This document shows positions 44,359 to 55,409 of a DNA stretch of 64,000 nucleotides, in pieces (position 1 is the first letter of the stretch; every line of letters begins with the position of its first letter). The translations under genes and the position numbers were made by a program. Below the pieces are notes generated by a model that saw only the letters and a program-made list of their open reading frames with translations, was not told the DNA's origin and did no database searches. Source of the stretch: Uranotaenia lowii (taxonomy: Eukaryota; Arthropoda; Insecta; Diptera; Culicidae); contig NC_073692.1 in the NCBI RefSeq assembly GCF_029784155.1, forward strand, positions 332,029,920 to 332,093,919, in the 5' to 3' direction.

Positions 44359-45345
44359 ATTTGTAATTGAAAAATGGAGAGTCATGAATATTTTCTTCAC
44401 TACTCTAGTAATTGCAAATGCTAATCCAACAACCTTATCTCAAACATCCAAAACATGAAACGAGCATACACGAGTAACATTCCTAAGTTTTACAGATCAA
44501 GTTTCAGTTTTGTAAGTGACTCAGGAGAACCTTATAAAACAATCTTTGTTACTGTACGACCCAACAGATACCTCCTAATAATCATCAAATGCAATTTCAA
44601 TTTCATACTGTCCTAAATAAGCGTTGAGATTCCTTATCCCTTATGATTCTCAAAATCCTGAACTCATTACAGACCAAATACGAGATATCAGAGTTTTTTT
44701 TTGGCTCGCTGCTAGTGTGCTTTATTTAAAAGCATAACTCAAATGTTTTACAATAAATGAATTCCCGACTTAGGTTTCTCAGTCCTTAACGTGTTAAGTA
44801 TGTAAGAGTGGAAAGAGCTGTATTGGAATACTATGAAATTATTATGGGTCTAAGCTATTCAAGTATAAAATTGTAAAAGATTGATGAAATGTGTTAGGAG
44901 TTTTGATCAAGCCAATCCTTCGCTGGTTTCAGAGTTTTCTTTAAAAATTCCGTCGTGAAATCATAAAGCAAAGAGTGGCTTCTTGAGTAAACTGAAACAT
45001 CGACTAACATCTTGATAAACAGATAAAAATACAACATTTTTACCACCTACCTTCTAGACATCCTTTTTTTTTCAAAATAGTTCATACAACCTTGTCATCG
45101 CAGAAATTCAAACCAAAGCATTGTTAAAGACGAATTTATCTTATTTTTCAGGGTTTTTTTTTGTGTTGTGTTCATCATCCTCTTAAACGAACTTATAAGT
45201 TAACGACCTGTCGCCTTCCATTCGTGTATCAATTGCTGTTTTCTGGTTAGATTTCGTATAGCCACAGGCTACCAGCAACGAGGATACTGTAATTCCTCAC
45301 TCCCTTCGATTCGAAAACAGACTTATTATGACAGTCGTGGTTGGT
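44359..45345. other. Intergenic and RpS26 3' flank
   Basis: No supported gene. AATAAG (complement of 45322-45327) is the nearest candidate polyadenylation signal for the minus-strand RpS26, about 20 bases past its stop; a longer 3' UTR is possible. Confidence 0.4.
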
Positions 45346-46414
45346 TTACTTGCGCTGAGCGTTCTGGTTGCGGTTCATGTCCTTGGGGAATGCTCGCTGC
45401 GGAGGTGTACGGATTCGTCGGGCCTCCTTGCTACGATTGCGGACCACCTTCGAGTGGATAGCGCAGGATACGCAGTAGTGCAACTTTGCGTAGAGCTTAG
45501 GTAGCACATAGGCTTTTGAGAAGGTAAAAGAGGAAAAAATGGTTATTAGTATGCGTATAACAAACACGCGCCCAAAATTTTAATTTTAATTTCGTCAGAT
45601 AGCAAATATTATAATTATATATCATTCCATATAATCAGCGGTGTTTTTTCATCATGGAAAAAAAGTCCAGAGATGCGAGCGCTTTAATATATTAGAGAAA
45701 CAACGGAACTGATGTTCAATATTCGTTCGGAGGATGCTTAAAAGGATATTTGAAATTTAACATTTCAATGCAACAAGTTAGGCTGTTTCAGATTTCAACT
45801 TTTTTCTAAAGAAGGGCAAACTTTTAACATGAAATTCAAATATTAAGATTTTTTACACCCAAAACAATTGACAATATCAATGTAGCCCCTTTCAAGCGCG
45901 TCACATTTCTGAATATTTGAAAACGATAAGCCCTAGACACGGTGTTTCAATACTTACAGTTGTAGACGGACGCATCGGAAATATCCCGAACGGCGGCAGC
46001 CTCGACGATGTTACGGATCACGAACTTCTTGATCGCCTTGTCCTTTGGGACGCATCGGGCACAGTTGGTGCAACGCACGGCCTTGACATGGCCACGGTTG
46101 TGCTTGCAACGTCCTCCGTTACGCCTCTTCTTGGTCTGTAAAGAAGTAAATCAACAGAAATTGTATTAGCCGCTTTTCATGTTATTGCTGGCGGAACGCC
46201 ATTTTCAAACACATGTAGCTGACGTCTATCCGTGGCTATCAACCTCAGGTAAACTTGATTTAAAAAAGCGTGAACTAGAGAATTGTAATAGTCTTACAAT
46301 CCAGTTTTACATTTCGACAGTTTCAACCACTTATAAACTTGAAATGGTACCATTTCAAAAAGATTTCTAGCTTTAATTTACTGTAAAAACAGAAAATTTA
46401 ACCGGACTCACCAT
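45346..46414 (-). CDS. RpS26: 40S ribosomal protein S26 (eS26), three exons
   Basis: Minus-strand coding exons: 46414-46412 (the ATG alone, followed at once by GTGAGT), 46135-45958 and 45512-45346, spliced at GT-AG to 348 bases and 115 residues, the normal insect length. The N-terminus [20 protein letters not shown], zinc cysteines at 23/26 and 74/77 (RCTNC, HYCVSC) and the Arg-rich tail with [15 protein letters not shown] are diagnostic. eS26 sits at the mRNA exit channel of the small subunit. The region upstream of the ATG is pyrimidine-rich on the coding strand (CTCTTTCTC), consistent with a 5' TOP leader (inference). No SINE or other repeat was seen in the introns. Confidence 0.95.
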
Positions 46415-48211
46415 TTTTGTGACAGATTGCAACAAGAACCACGGAAATAGAGAAAGAGTGAGAGGGCACCATTCGATAGAGAAAGCTTCGTAACGTCAAA
46501 TGCAGGGCTGTGTTCAAATCATATTGATCGATTAAAACAAATCGACGAAACTTGGTACACTCTAATAGCAGATAGACTCAATTTGAGAAATTATAAACTG
46601 GATGAATAACGCCAACTCAATCCCCGCAAGACTTGAAAAATATGCGATCCATACACTCAATGGAAAAGAATTGAAAAGTGTCAGTTGTAAAAAAAATATG
46701 AATAACCAATGTCTGACGAAGATCAAAGAAAATTTAATTTGAATTCTAAAATATTTCCAAAAAAAATGTTGACTTAGGGCCCGATGTAAACTACCTTGTG
46801 TTGTGTCCCAATTCGAGACATCTTGGCAAGCTTTAATCTTGAATAGCTGTACCCTAGCACACATAAGGTTCTCTGACTTTGTCAGCAGTTTATAAGCGAG
46901 AATTGTCATTTTAAAAATCCAAAATGTTTGTTTTACAAATACTTTATAATGATTTTCGAAATTTTGCTCATTTTGATAACTAAACGATCAACATTCACAT
47001 TTTTTAATTTTTTTTTTATCTATTGTGATTATTTATCTTGAATATAGAATCGCATGCAAATTATATCAGCTGTATTTTCATATGAATCTTCTACTTCACC
47101 TTGTGTTGTACATTCTTGAATGAATTGTCCATATAGAGTGGATGCAATTTCATCTGAGTGATGAAAGTGAACTGCTCGGAAATGAAATTTGTTGGAGTGA
47201 GACGAATAGAAAGTAATTTCAATTTCAATCTTTCCTTTCGACAATTCCGAGCCCTGGTCTAACTTGCCGCTGGTAGTGTTCGTGATATTATGCTGGTTGG
47301 TCTTTTCAGTTTTGGGACAATCAACCTCAAAATCGACCATGTGTGTCGAGCGGCTGTTCGTGCTTTTTGCCAAGAGTTTTTGAGGTTAATTGTCCCGTCT
47401 CATCTGGACACGCTTAACAAGTGTGCGATAGAAATGTTAAAAACAACTTTTAGCGGTTGTAAACATAAAAAAATGATTATTTTAGAACCATAAATAGTTA
47501 TAAAAAAACGAGCGTGAAGTGCATAAAAATCGACGAAAAAACTTTTTTTCGGTAACACCCCTGCTGCTCAGCCACTTCCGCTCAAAATGACAGTTTCGAT
47601 TCTTTTTGCTTTCTTCTGCAGTGTGTTTGTTTTGGTTGCGCAGTTTGTTTTCCCGATCATTTTCGTATGACTAGTGGTAGAAAATTATTTCAGTTGCCGC
47701 TACAAAACATGTAAATTTGTAGCAAATATATGTTGAAAAGTTTGTTGAATTAAGCGACAGTGAAGACAGATTTCCTGGGGTGCATCGAGCTTGTAAGTAT
47801 TACCATGCCCTACATGTAGGAACCCTAATCTATCGAATTCCCTCAAAGCGACCATCATTGAATTTCGAATGCCTTATCACGAAGATAAGCTAACAGCAAG
47901 ATGAACGATCGATGGAGCTTTCGTTTTTGAAAAAAAGCTCTCAGTTTGCGCAAAGATACTTCGTCATCATAGTCCGGTCAGTCAACCAATTGAGTCCAAT
48001 ACCGACAGTCATACTAAAGAGAGAGTTAGTCATTTGTTGATAGTGTTTTCATTATTTAAACGGAATCGCTTAGAATTTCAAATTGATTTGTCAATTACCA
48101 TTTAAGTCATTTACTGTAATACTCTTAATTGTACTATCAAATAGTCATTCGGTCAGTAAACCGAGTAAATTATTCATATCTTATCAGTCAACGACAACAC
48201 CTTGATTCCAA
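46415..48211. other. Intergenic between divergent RpS26 and HADH
   Basis: About 1.8 kb that must hold both promoters. It has no supported gene. A 19-bp inverted repeat with one mismatch (GGGACAATCAACCTCAAAA at 47314-47332 and its complement at 47377-47395) marks a hairpin or decayed MITE. Confidence 0.45.
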
Positions 48212-50771
48212 ATGTCTCTCGCCCGCGTATTTTACCGTAATATGGCCACTGCGGCCAAAATCAACAACGTAGTGGTGATCGGGGGTGGCCTTATGGGTGC
48301 CGGAATTGCTCAGGTAAGTAAAGTTCTGTAATAGACATGTTTACTGAAAGCATCAATTTTTGAAGTGGATTGATGTTATTCAAACAATACATAACCATCT
48401 GCGAACGAAATGCATCACAATCACTGATCAAAGGTCAAATCTCGCGTGAGCTTTCATTACGTCGAATGAAACAGAAACACCGAACCGAGAAAAACGCTTC
48501 TGAAATTTGAAGAGTGTTTTTCAAATCCTATTTTTATTCCTTCGCCGATAACCCTTCGAAAAATACGCGATATTCATGGAAACTAATTGTGTCAGATATT
48601 CCACATTATGAATTTAATTTTTTTGCAATTTTTAGAGCTATTTTTTAATCATATAGGAACATACGACTTATTCAAACATAAATCGTTCATACGTCTAAAC
48701 ACATTCGTCGTTTGGAGGGGAAATTTGTTTCATTCGTCTCTTTTCTTTCGTCCTTTGATTCGTTCAACTTGCACATACGTCCAAATGTTTCTCATGTAAA
48801 TACTATGGAAAATTTTAAATTTTCTCGGCGTAGTGGCTGTTTAATAAGTGGTGTAGCGGTAAATTGGTGAGTAAATGCATAATTAAATGTGTGAATCGGG
48901 TGCGACATCGATCAAACCAACTCGCTGCTGCTCAGCTTTCTGTTGCCGATCAGCTGGAGGGGAAATTTGTCTCATTCGTCCTTTGATTCGTTGAACTTGC
49001 ACTTACGCCCAAATGTTTCTGAGGCAATTACCGGTAAGTTTTCAATTTCTTTGACATAGTGAATGTTACCTTAGTGAGTTATCGAGTGTAGCGGTAAATT
49101 TATTAGTGAATGCGTAATAAAAGTGTGAATCGGGTGATTGTGTGACTAACAGCAGCAGGCTGCTGCCGATCAGCCTGCTGCTGTTAGTTGTTAGGTTTGC
49201 TGCTACTGCTGCTGTTCGGTTTCTTTTCCTTGCTGCATTATTGTACAGCGTTCGAAAGCCTTGAGTATCGATTTAAGAACGCCTGAAAACAAGAATCTGA
49301 ATTAATATTGCCAGGTTGATATTCTGATTACCTCTACCTGTATACACTGTTTGCTCATGGAATCCATAGCGAATATGCTAGGTTTTTCTTCCTCTGCACA
49401 TTCGCCGTTTGGAAGAAGGGACGTAAGCAACATTGAAATGGGCAAGCAAGGTTTTGTTTCATTCGTCATTTTGAAAGTCTTAAATTTTATACATTAAAAG
49501 GGTTTAAATTGATTGTTTTATCAATCATATAGGTAGATAATGTTATAATGAAGCCTTTTTAGTGAATATCTCAGTTTTTAAAATTTTGTTTCATTCGACG
49601 TAATGAAAGCTCACGCGAGAAATGTAGTGTAACGTTTGAAACCGACCTAAGTAAAATTCCTGCTTTGTTTCAATAATTTCATAACATATTTGTAATTCCA
49701 TTTAGGTGAGCTTTTATTAGATTAGAGAACAAATTTAGCAGTATAAGCGATTTCTTAAAATTGATTTTTTTAGAATATATTGCAGTTGTACCGTTGCATA
49801 TGTATGTTTTTAAAGCCTCAAATATTTTTTAATGTTATGTTTGAAATTAGAAGCAAAGTTGAGGGTTTAAGTTTCATGCTGTTATCTAAAGATTCATTTA
49901 AAAAGTATCCAAAACACATTAAAACAATCAAGTATATTCATTCTTATCATACCAGGTCGCTGCAGCAACCGGTCATAATGTAACTCTGGTGGAGGTAAAT
50001 GACAAACTCGTTGATAAAGCCGTAGGGAGCATCAAAAAAAGCCTTGAGCGTGTGGTAAAGAAACAGTTCAAAGATGATGCTGCTAGGGGCCAGCAATACG
50101 TTGAGGAAACGTTGAAAAACCTCAAAGGCTCTACCAAACTCGAAGATGCAGTTTCTTCTTCCGATTTGGTTATTGAAGCCATTATTGAAAAGATGAACAT
50201 TAAGCATGAACTGTTCCGCAAAATTGATGCCGCAGCACCAGCCAACACAATTTTCGCCAGCAACACCTCATCACTTTCCATTGCTGAAATTGGATCGGTA
50301 ACCAAGCGGGAGGATCGTTTCGGAGGATTGCACTTTTTCAATCCTGTCCCAATGATGAAACTTCTGGAGGTCATCAGAACGGAAAAAACCTCCGAACAAA
50401 CATATCAGCTGTTGATGGAGTTTGGCATGTGCATGGGCAAAAGTTGTATCACTTGCAAGGATACTCCCGGGTTTGTGGTTAATCGTCTGTTGGTTCCTTA
50501 CATGGCGGAAGCTGTGCGTCTTCTGGAACGTGGCGATGCCAGTGCTAGAGATATAGATACGGCAATGAAGTTGGGTGCCGGTTATCCGATGGGACCGTTT
50601 GAACTAAGCGATTATGTTGGGCTAGATACGACGAACAACATTTTGCAAGGATGGCATGAAAAGTATCCGGATAATCCCCTGTTTGCGCCGATCAAAATGT
50701 TGGAAAAAATGGTAGCCGAAGGCAAGTATGGCGTTAAGTCTGGAGAAGGATTCTATTCATATAAGAAGTAA
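48212..50771 (+). CDS. HADH: L-3-hydroxyacyl-CoA dehydrogenase, mitochondrial, two exons
   Basis: Exons 48212-48313 and 49956-50771 join in phase 0 (CAG/GTAAGT ... ACCAG/GTC) and give 305 residues. The N-terminus MSLARVFYRNMATAAK suits a mitochondrial presequence. The Rossmann dinucleotide motif VIGGGLMGAGIAQ is at 22-34. The catalytic His-Glu pair is His160 (HFFNPVP) and Glu172 (MMKLLEVIR), with Asn210 in FVVNRLL, matching His158/Glu170/Asn208 of the human enzyme. It oxidises L-3-hydroxyacyl-CoA with NAD+ in fatty-acid beta-oxidation. The 1.64-kb intron contains a 1.2-kb TIR element. From 50435 on, the last 337 coding bases lie in a 2620-bp tandem duplication, so a second partial copy sits at 53055-53391. 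Confidence 0.96.
48441..49619. mobile_element. 1.18-kb non-autonomous DNA element in the HADH intron
   Basis: Bases 48441-48472 (CTCGCGTGAGCTTTCATTAC...) and 49588-49619 are perfect 32-bp inverted repeats flanked by AAAT on both sides (48437-48440 and 49620-49623). The interior has no transposase. It has an imperfect tandem duplication of about 243 bp (units starting at about 48713 and 48956, GGAGGGGAAATTTGT) and CTG-rich patches near 49150-49230. The intron splice signals lie outside the element. Confidence 0.85.
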
Positions 50772-50872
50772 TGTGGTTTGCATGAAATTGATTTCAATAA
50801 AATGCATTTTGGTTACCTATAACATCAAAATTTTTATTTCACTTCGAATAAATCTTTATCAATAAGGTTTAA

Positions 50873-51063
50873 GGGCTTGTGATATAGCTCAGTTGGCAAG
50901 TCTGTTGTCTCCTGAGCCGATGTCCGCGAGTTCGAGCCCAAGAGTAAACATCGAACACAGTTGTACCGGATAAGTTTTTCAATAACGATCCGCCAACTGT
51001 AACGTTGATAAAGTCGCGAATGCCATAAAGATGGTAAAACGACTATAATCGAAACAAAAAAAA
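50873..51063 (+). mobile_element. tRNA-derived SINE 3' of HADH
   Basis: Same family as 10006-10198, with TAGCTCAGTTGG and GAGTTCGAGCC boxes and an A-rich tail. AAGGTTTAA flanks it at 50864-50872 and 51064-51072. It lies about 100 bases past the HADH stop, after the ATAAA-type polyadenylation signal near 50799. Confidence 0.85.
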
Positions 51064-51349
51064 AAGGTTTAAATTAAGACCTGGCAAATAAGTTAAATTC
51101 TTTTTAAAATTAACACATAAAAGCACAACCTGAAGAAAGTCCTTCCTAAAAATTTTCCAGCTTACACCTTATTTGTTAACCACTAAACCGATTTTTAGAA
51201 ATTTGGGCTTGTTGAATTATTCATGGTCGCTAGCCAACCGGAAAAACAGGGCAAAACTTTGTAGTTCCATCAAGTCGCCGAAAAACCTGGAATTTCGGCA
51301 CATTATTGGAATAATTAGAATTTTTCCAGTAATGTGCCGAATGTGATCT

Positions 51350-52286
51350 AGTGGCTGAATCCCATAAGTCGCTGACAGGTAAGATGTGTTTCCAAAAGAC
51401 GGCTGGCCTCAGTGGGTGGCGCTCCCTCAGCAATCAACTTTTAAAGGACCCGGATTTATTAGTCCTTCTGCACTCAGTAATATGCAAGTTCCGTGAGTGG
51501 CACATGGTGTTGGCGTTAAGGGAATGTTCCACCAAATCCGAATAAGAGCAGCAGACAAAAATTACCAACGATTCCTGTTTCGATTCGACGCAGCACAACG
51601 GCCCGACGTGTATACTATGGACGTCGCGACGTCGCGACGTGCTCACCCTGTTCGGCGATCTACGTCTTGCACAGAATAGCAGACGAGCGCCAGGAGGATT
51701 TCCCGAAAGCAACGACAGCTTTTTTTTTGGCGTTTAAATAGCTCGGGGAGCTGACGCTGGAAATGAAAACTAGAGATAGTTTGGACAAGGTAATTTTAAA
51801 GTTTAGAGTAGGCAGCGTAGAATAGTAAGCGATCATGAGGCGTTGGTTAGACCATCATGCACTTCATTATATCCATTCCGGCTGGATATGGACAGAATGC
51901 AGTTCAAGATAATAAACCAACCCCTCGTGATACCAGTTGGAGGAAGGACAAGGGTGGGTTCGAGACTGGCCTCTACTTACTCCCCAAGCATCTCGTCGGC
52001 AACTTATGGGATTCGAACCCAAAAGTTTTTCTTGCCGATACCGGGAATCGAACCCAGTACGCCTGTGTTACCAGACTCGCGCCAGCCTATCCACTAGACC
52101 ACGTCAGCGCTAATTTCCCGAAAGCTACGACAGCTATTAAGGCGAAAACGTATATGGAAGATTATTTTGATAGTGCCCCCACTTCCGAGAAAGCAGCCGA
52201 TCGAGCGATTCAGGTGAAAGGAACCCTTGATCGGGCCGGATTCGCCGTAAGAAATAAGGTTTGCAACGATGAATTGGTGCTACAAG
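51350..52286 (+). pseudogene. BEL-Pao RT fragment (unit 1), broken and SINE-interrupted
   Basis: Shifted frames carry BEL RT signatures: LLKDPDLLVLLHSVICKFREWH, then after a frameshift GMFHQIRIRAADKNYQRFLF and DAAQRPDVYTMDVAT. After the SINE follow DFPKATTAIKAKTYMED and ADRAIQVKGTLDRAGFAVRNKV. It is a different BEL family from 18775-26905. The 5' part of the element (LTR, Gag, protease) is absent. The frame ends at the 8-bp target site of hAT-a (52279-52286). The downstream half of the same element resumes at 60944. Confidence 0.85.
51721..52112 (-). mobile_element. Full-length 392-bp SINE inside the BEL fragment (unit 1)
   Basis: Minus orientation: tRNA-like head with TGGTCTAGTGG and two B-box motifs at the right, poly-A (poly-T on plus, 51721-51728) at the left. 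A 23-bp target duplication beginning ATTTCCCGAAAGC lies at 51698-51720 and 52113-52135 with one mismatch. The BEL coding phase is restored across it. Confidence 0.88.
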
Positions 52287-52789
52287 CAGTAATGCCAACG
52301 GTTTTTAAGAAATGTCTGGAAGATTTAGAAAAAATGTCTGGAAAAGTATGAAAAAGTCTGGATGGCAAACTTTATAGGTGATGACCTTTTTTTTTTGTCG
52401 CCAGATCGCAAAATTGCAGTCTAGGGGATAACACTTATTAGTAATAAGTTATTACTTCATCATAATCATATATTCTATACACTATCAATGCCTAAGGCTA
52501 TCGTGGTGATGTCGGCGGTACTACGTTTTATGCTTTACTTCCTGTTTTACTACCATCTGCGTGGCATCCCTCACTCTTCAATTACTAATTCGAATCATTT
52601 CCTGCCATTTTGCAACGAAAATTTTGAGTTTTTACTGTTTTGTCTGAAAATTCATGTCGAAACTCAAAAGTCTGGAAATGTCTGGAAGAAATGACAAAAG
52701 TCTGGCAGTCTGGAAACCTAAAAAAATGTCTGGCAAAAGTCCAAAAAGTCTGGAAGATCCAGAAAAAATCTGGAGGGTTGACATCACTG
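52287..52789. mobile_element. hAT-a: 503-bp hAT-like MITE (unit 1)
   Basis: The ends CAGTAATGCCAAC and, inverted, CAGTGATGTCAAC are hAT-type TIRs. The 8-bp duplication GCTACAAG lies at 52279-52286 and 52790-52797. The interior is rich in variants of AAAGTCTGGAA, a degenerate minisatellite. No transposase. A second hAT-like element starts directly after the right duplication. Confidence 0.85.
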
Positions 52790-52797
52790 GCTACAAG

Positions 52798-53054
52798 CAA
52801 TGATGTCAACTGTTTTTCAGAAATGTCTGGAAGATTTAGAAAAAATGTCTGGGAAAGTGTGGAAAAGTCTGGATGGCAAACTTTATAGGTGATGACCTTG
52901 TTTTTTTGGTCGCCTGGATCGCAATATTGCAGTCTAGGGAATAACACTTATTACTTCATCATAATCATACTATACACTATCAATGCCTGTCACTAATCAC
53001 TAATCACTAATCGTACTTCCACAGCCAGAACTTATGTCTGAGTCCCAAAGAATG
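52798..53054. mobile_element. hAT-b start, truncated by the duplication junction (unit 1)
   Basis: Begins CAATGATGTCAACTG, a variant hAT terminus, and runs 257 bases until the tandem-duplication breakpoint. The full version begins at 55418. Confidence 0.8.
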
Positions 53055-53391
53055 GGGCAAAAGTTGTATCACTTGCAAGGATACTCCCGGGTTTGTGGTT
53101 AATCGTCTGTTGGTTCCTTACATGGCGGAAGCTGTGCGTCTTCTGGAACGTGGCGATGCCAGTGCTAGAGATATAGATACGGCAATGAAGTTGGGTGCCG
53201 GTTATCCGATGGGACCGTTTGAACTAAGCGATTATGTTGGGCTAGATACGACGAACAACATTTTGCAAGGATGGCATGAAAAGTATCCGGATAATCCCCT
53301 GTTTGCGCCGATCAAAATGTTGGAAAAAATGGTAGCCGAAGGCAAGTATGGCGTTAAGTCTGGAGAAGGATTCTATTCATATAAGAAGTAA
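53055..53391 (+). pseudogene. HADH: Partial HADH duplicate (C-terminal 111 codons)
   Basis: Copy of HADH 50435-50771 with no difference seen, encoding from [10 protein letters not shown] to the stop. It lacks exon 1, the NAD-binding domain and the catalytic His/Glu. It is preceded by hAT-b sequence with a splice-acceptor-like TACTTCCACAG at about 53014-53024. Chimeric splicing is conceivable but unsupported. Treated as a pseudogene. Confidence 0.88.
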
Positions 53392-53492
53392 TGTGGTTTG
53401 CATGAAATTGATTTCAATAAAATGCATTTTGGTTACCTATAACATCAAAATTTTTATTTCACTTCGAATAAATCTTTATCAATAAGGTTTAA

Positions 53493-53683
53493 GGGCTTGT
53501 GATATAGCTCAGTTGGCAAGTCTGTTGTCTCCTGAGCCGATGTCCGCGAGTTCGAGCCCAAGAGTAAACATCGAACACAGTTGTACCGGATAAGTTTTTC
53601 AATAACGATCCGCCAACTGTAACGTTGATAAAGTCGCGAATGCCATAAAGATGGTAAAACGACTATAATCGAAACAAAAAAAA
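53493..53683 (+). mobile_element. tRNA-derived SINE (unit 2 copy)
   Basis: Carried along by the tandem duplication; equals 50873-51063, including its AAGGTTTAA flanks. Not an independent insertion. Confidence 0.85.
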
Positions 53684-53969
53684 AAGGTTTAAATTAAGAC
53701 CTGGCAAATAAGTTAAATTCTTTTTAAAATTAACACATAAAAGCACAACCTGAAGAAAGTCCTTCCTAAAAATTTTCCAGCTTACACCTTATTTGTTAAC
53801 CACTAAACCGATTTTTAGAAATTTGGGCTTGTTGAATTATTCATGGTCGCTAGCCAACCGGAAAAACAGGGCAAAACTTTGTAGTTCCATCAAGTCGCCG
53901 AAAAACCTGGAATTTCGGCACATTATTGGAATAATTAGAATTTTTCCAGTAATGTGCCGAATGTGATCT

Positions 53970-54906
53970 AGTGGCTGAATCCCATAAGTCGCTGACAGGT
54001 AAGATGTGTTTCCAAAAGACGGCTGGCCTCAGTGGGTGGCGCTCCCTCAGCAATCAACTTTTAAAGGACCCGGATTTATTAGTCCTTCTGCACTCAGTAA
54101 TATGCAAGTTCCGTGAGTGGCACATGGTGTTGGCGTTAAGGGAATGTTCCACCAAATCCGAATAAGAGCAGCAGACAAAAATTACCAACGATTCCTGTTT
54201 CGATTCGACGCAGCACAACGGCCCGACGTGTATACTATGGACGTCGCGACGTCGCGACGTGCTCACCCTGTTCGGCGATCTACGTCTTGCACAGAATAGC
54301 AGACGAGCGCCAGGAGGATTTCCCGAAAGCAACGACAGCTTTTTTTTTGGCGTTTAAATAGCTCGGGGAGCTGACGCTGGAAATGAAAACTAGAGATAGT
54401 TTGGACAAGGTAATTTTAAAGTTTAGAGTAGGCAGCGTAGAATAGTAAGCGATCATGAGGCGTTGGTTAGACCATCATGCACTTCATTATATCCATTCCG
54501 GCTGGATATGGACAGAATGCAGTTCAAGATAATAAACCAACCCCTCGTGATACCAGTTGGAGGAAGGACAAGGGTGGGTTCGAGACTGGCCTCTACTTAC
54601 TCCCCAAGCATCTCGTCGGCAACTTATGGGATTCGAACCCAAAAGTTTTTCTTGCCGATACCGGGAATCGAACCCAGTACGCCTGTGTTACCAGACTCGC
54701 GCCAGCCTATCCACTAGACCACGTCAGCGCTAATTTCCCGAAAGCTACGACAGCTATTAAGGCGAAAACGTATATGGAAGATTATTTTGATAGTGCCCCC
54801 ACTTCCGAGAAAGCAGCCGATCGAGCGATTCAGGTGAAAGGAACCCTTGATCGGGCCGGATTCGCCGTAAGAAATAAGGTTTGCAACGATGAATTGGTGC
54901 TACAAG
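53970..54906 (+). pseudogene. BEL-Pao RT fragment (unit 2)
   Basis: Duplicate of 51350-52286 with the same frameshift and SINE. This copy is the one next to the hAT pair whose far side carries the rest of the BEL element (60944 onward). Confidence 0.85.
54341..54732 (-). mobile_element. 392-bp SINE inside the BEL fragment (unit 2)
   Basis: Duplicate of 51721-52112, with the same 23-bp target duplication at 54318-54340 and 54733-54755. Confidence 0.88.
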
Positions 54907-55409
54907 CAGTAATGCCAACGGTTTTTAAGAAATGTCTGGAAGATTTAGAAAAAATGTCTGGAAAAGTATGAAAAAGTCTGGATGGCAAACTTTATAGGTG
55001 ATGACCTTTTTTTTTTGTCGCCAGATCGCAAAATTGCAGTCTAGGGGATAACACTTATTAGTAATAAGTTATTACTTCATCATAATCATATATTCTATAC
55101 ACTATCAATGCCTAAGGCTATCGTGGTGATGTCGGCGGTACTACGTTTTATGCTTTACTTCCTGTTTTACTACCATCTGCGTGGCATCCCTCACTCTTCA
55201 ATTACTAATTCGAATCATTTCCTGCCATTTTGCAACGAAAATTTTGAGTTTTTACTGTTTTGTCTGAAAATTCATGTCGAAACTCAAAAGTCTGGAAATG
55301 TCTGGAAGAAATGACAAAAGTCTGGCAGTCTGGAAACCTAAAAAAATGTCTGGCAAAAGTCCAAAAAGTCTGGAAGATCCAGAAAAAATCTGGAGGGTTG
55401 ACATCACTG
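54907..55409. mobile_element. hAT-a (unit 2 copy)
   Basis: Duplicate of 52287-52789, flanked by GCTACAAG at 54899-54906 and 55410-55417. The right duplication is shared with hAT-b. Confidence 0.85.

Larger units (their letters stand above)
50435..53054 (+). repeat. Tandem segmental duplication, unit 1 (2620 bp)
   Basis: Every landmark here recurs 2620 bp downstream with no difference noticed: HADH 3' coding end, SINE, BEL fragment, SINE in BEL, hAT-a and the first 257 bases of hAT-b. The left edge is inside HADH exon 2 (GGGCAAAAGTTG). The right edge falls inside hAT-b (CCCAAAGAAT). The near-identity makes the duplication very recent, or an assembly artefact. Confidence 0.93.

Noticed and set aside
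53095..53391. Second functional HADH-like gene
   Set aside because: Contains only the C-terminal part of HADH by tandem duplication; the NAD-binding domain and catalytic His/Glu are missing.
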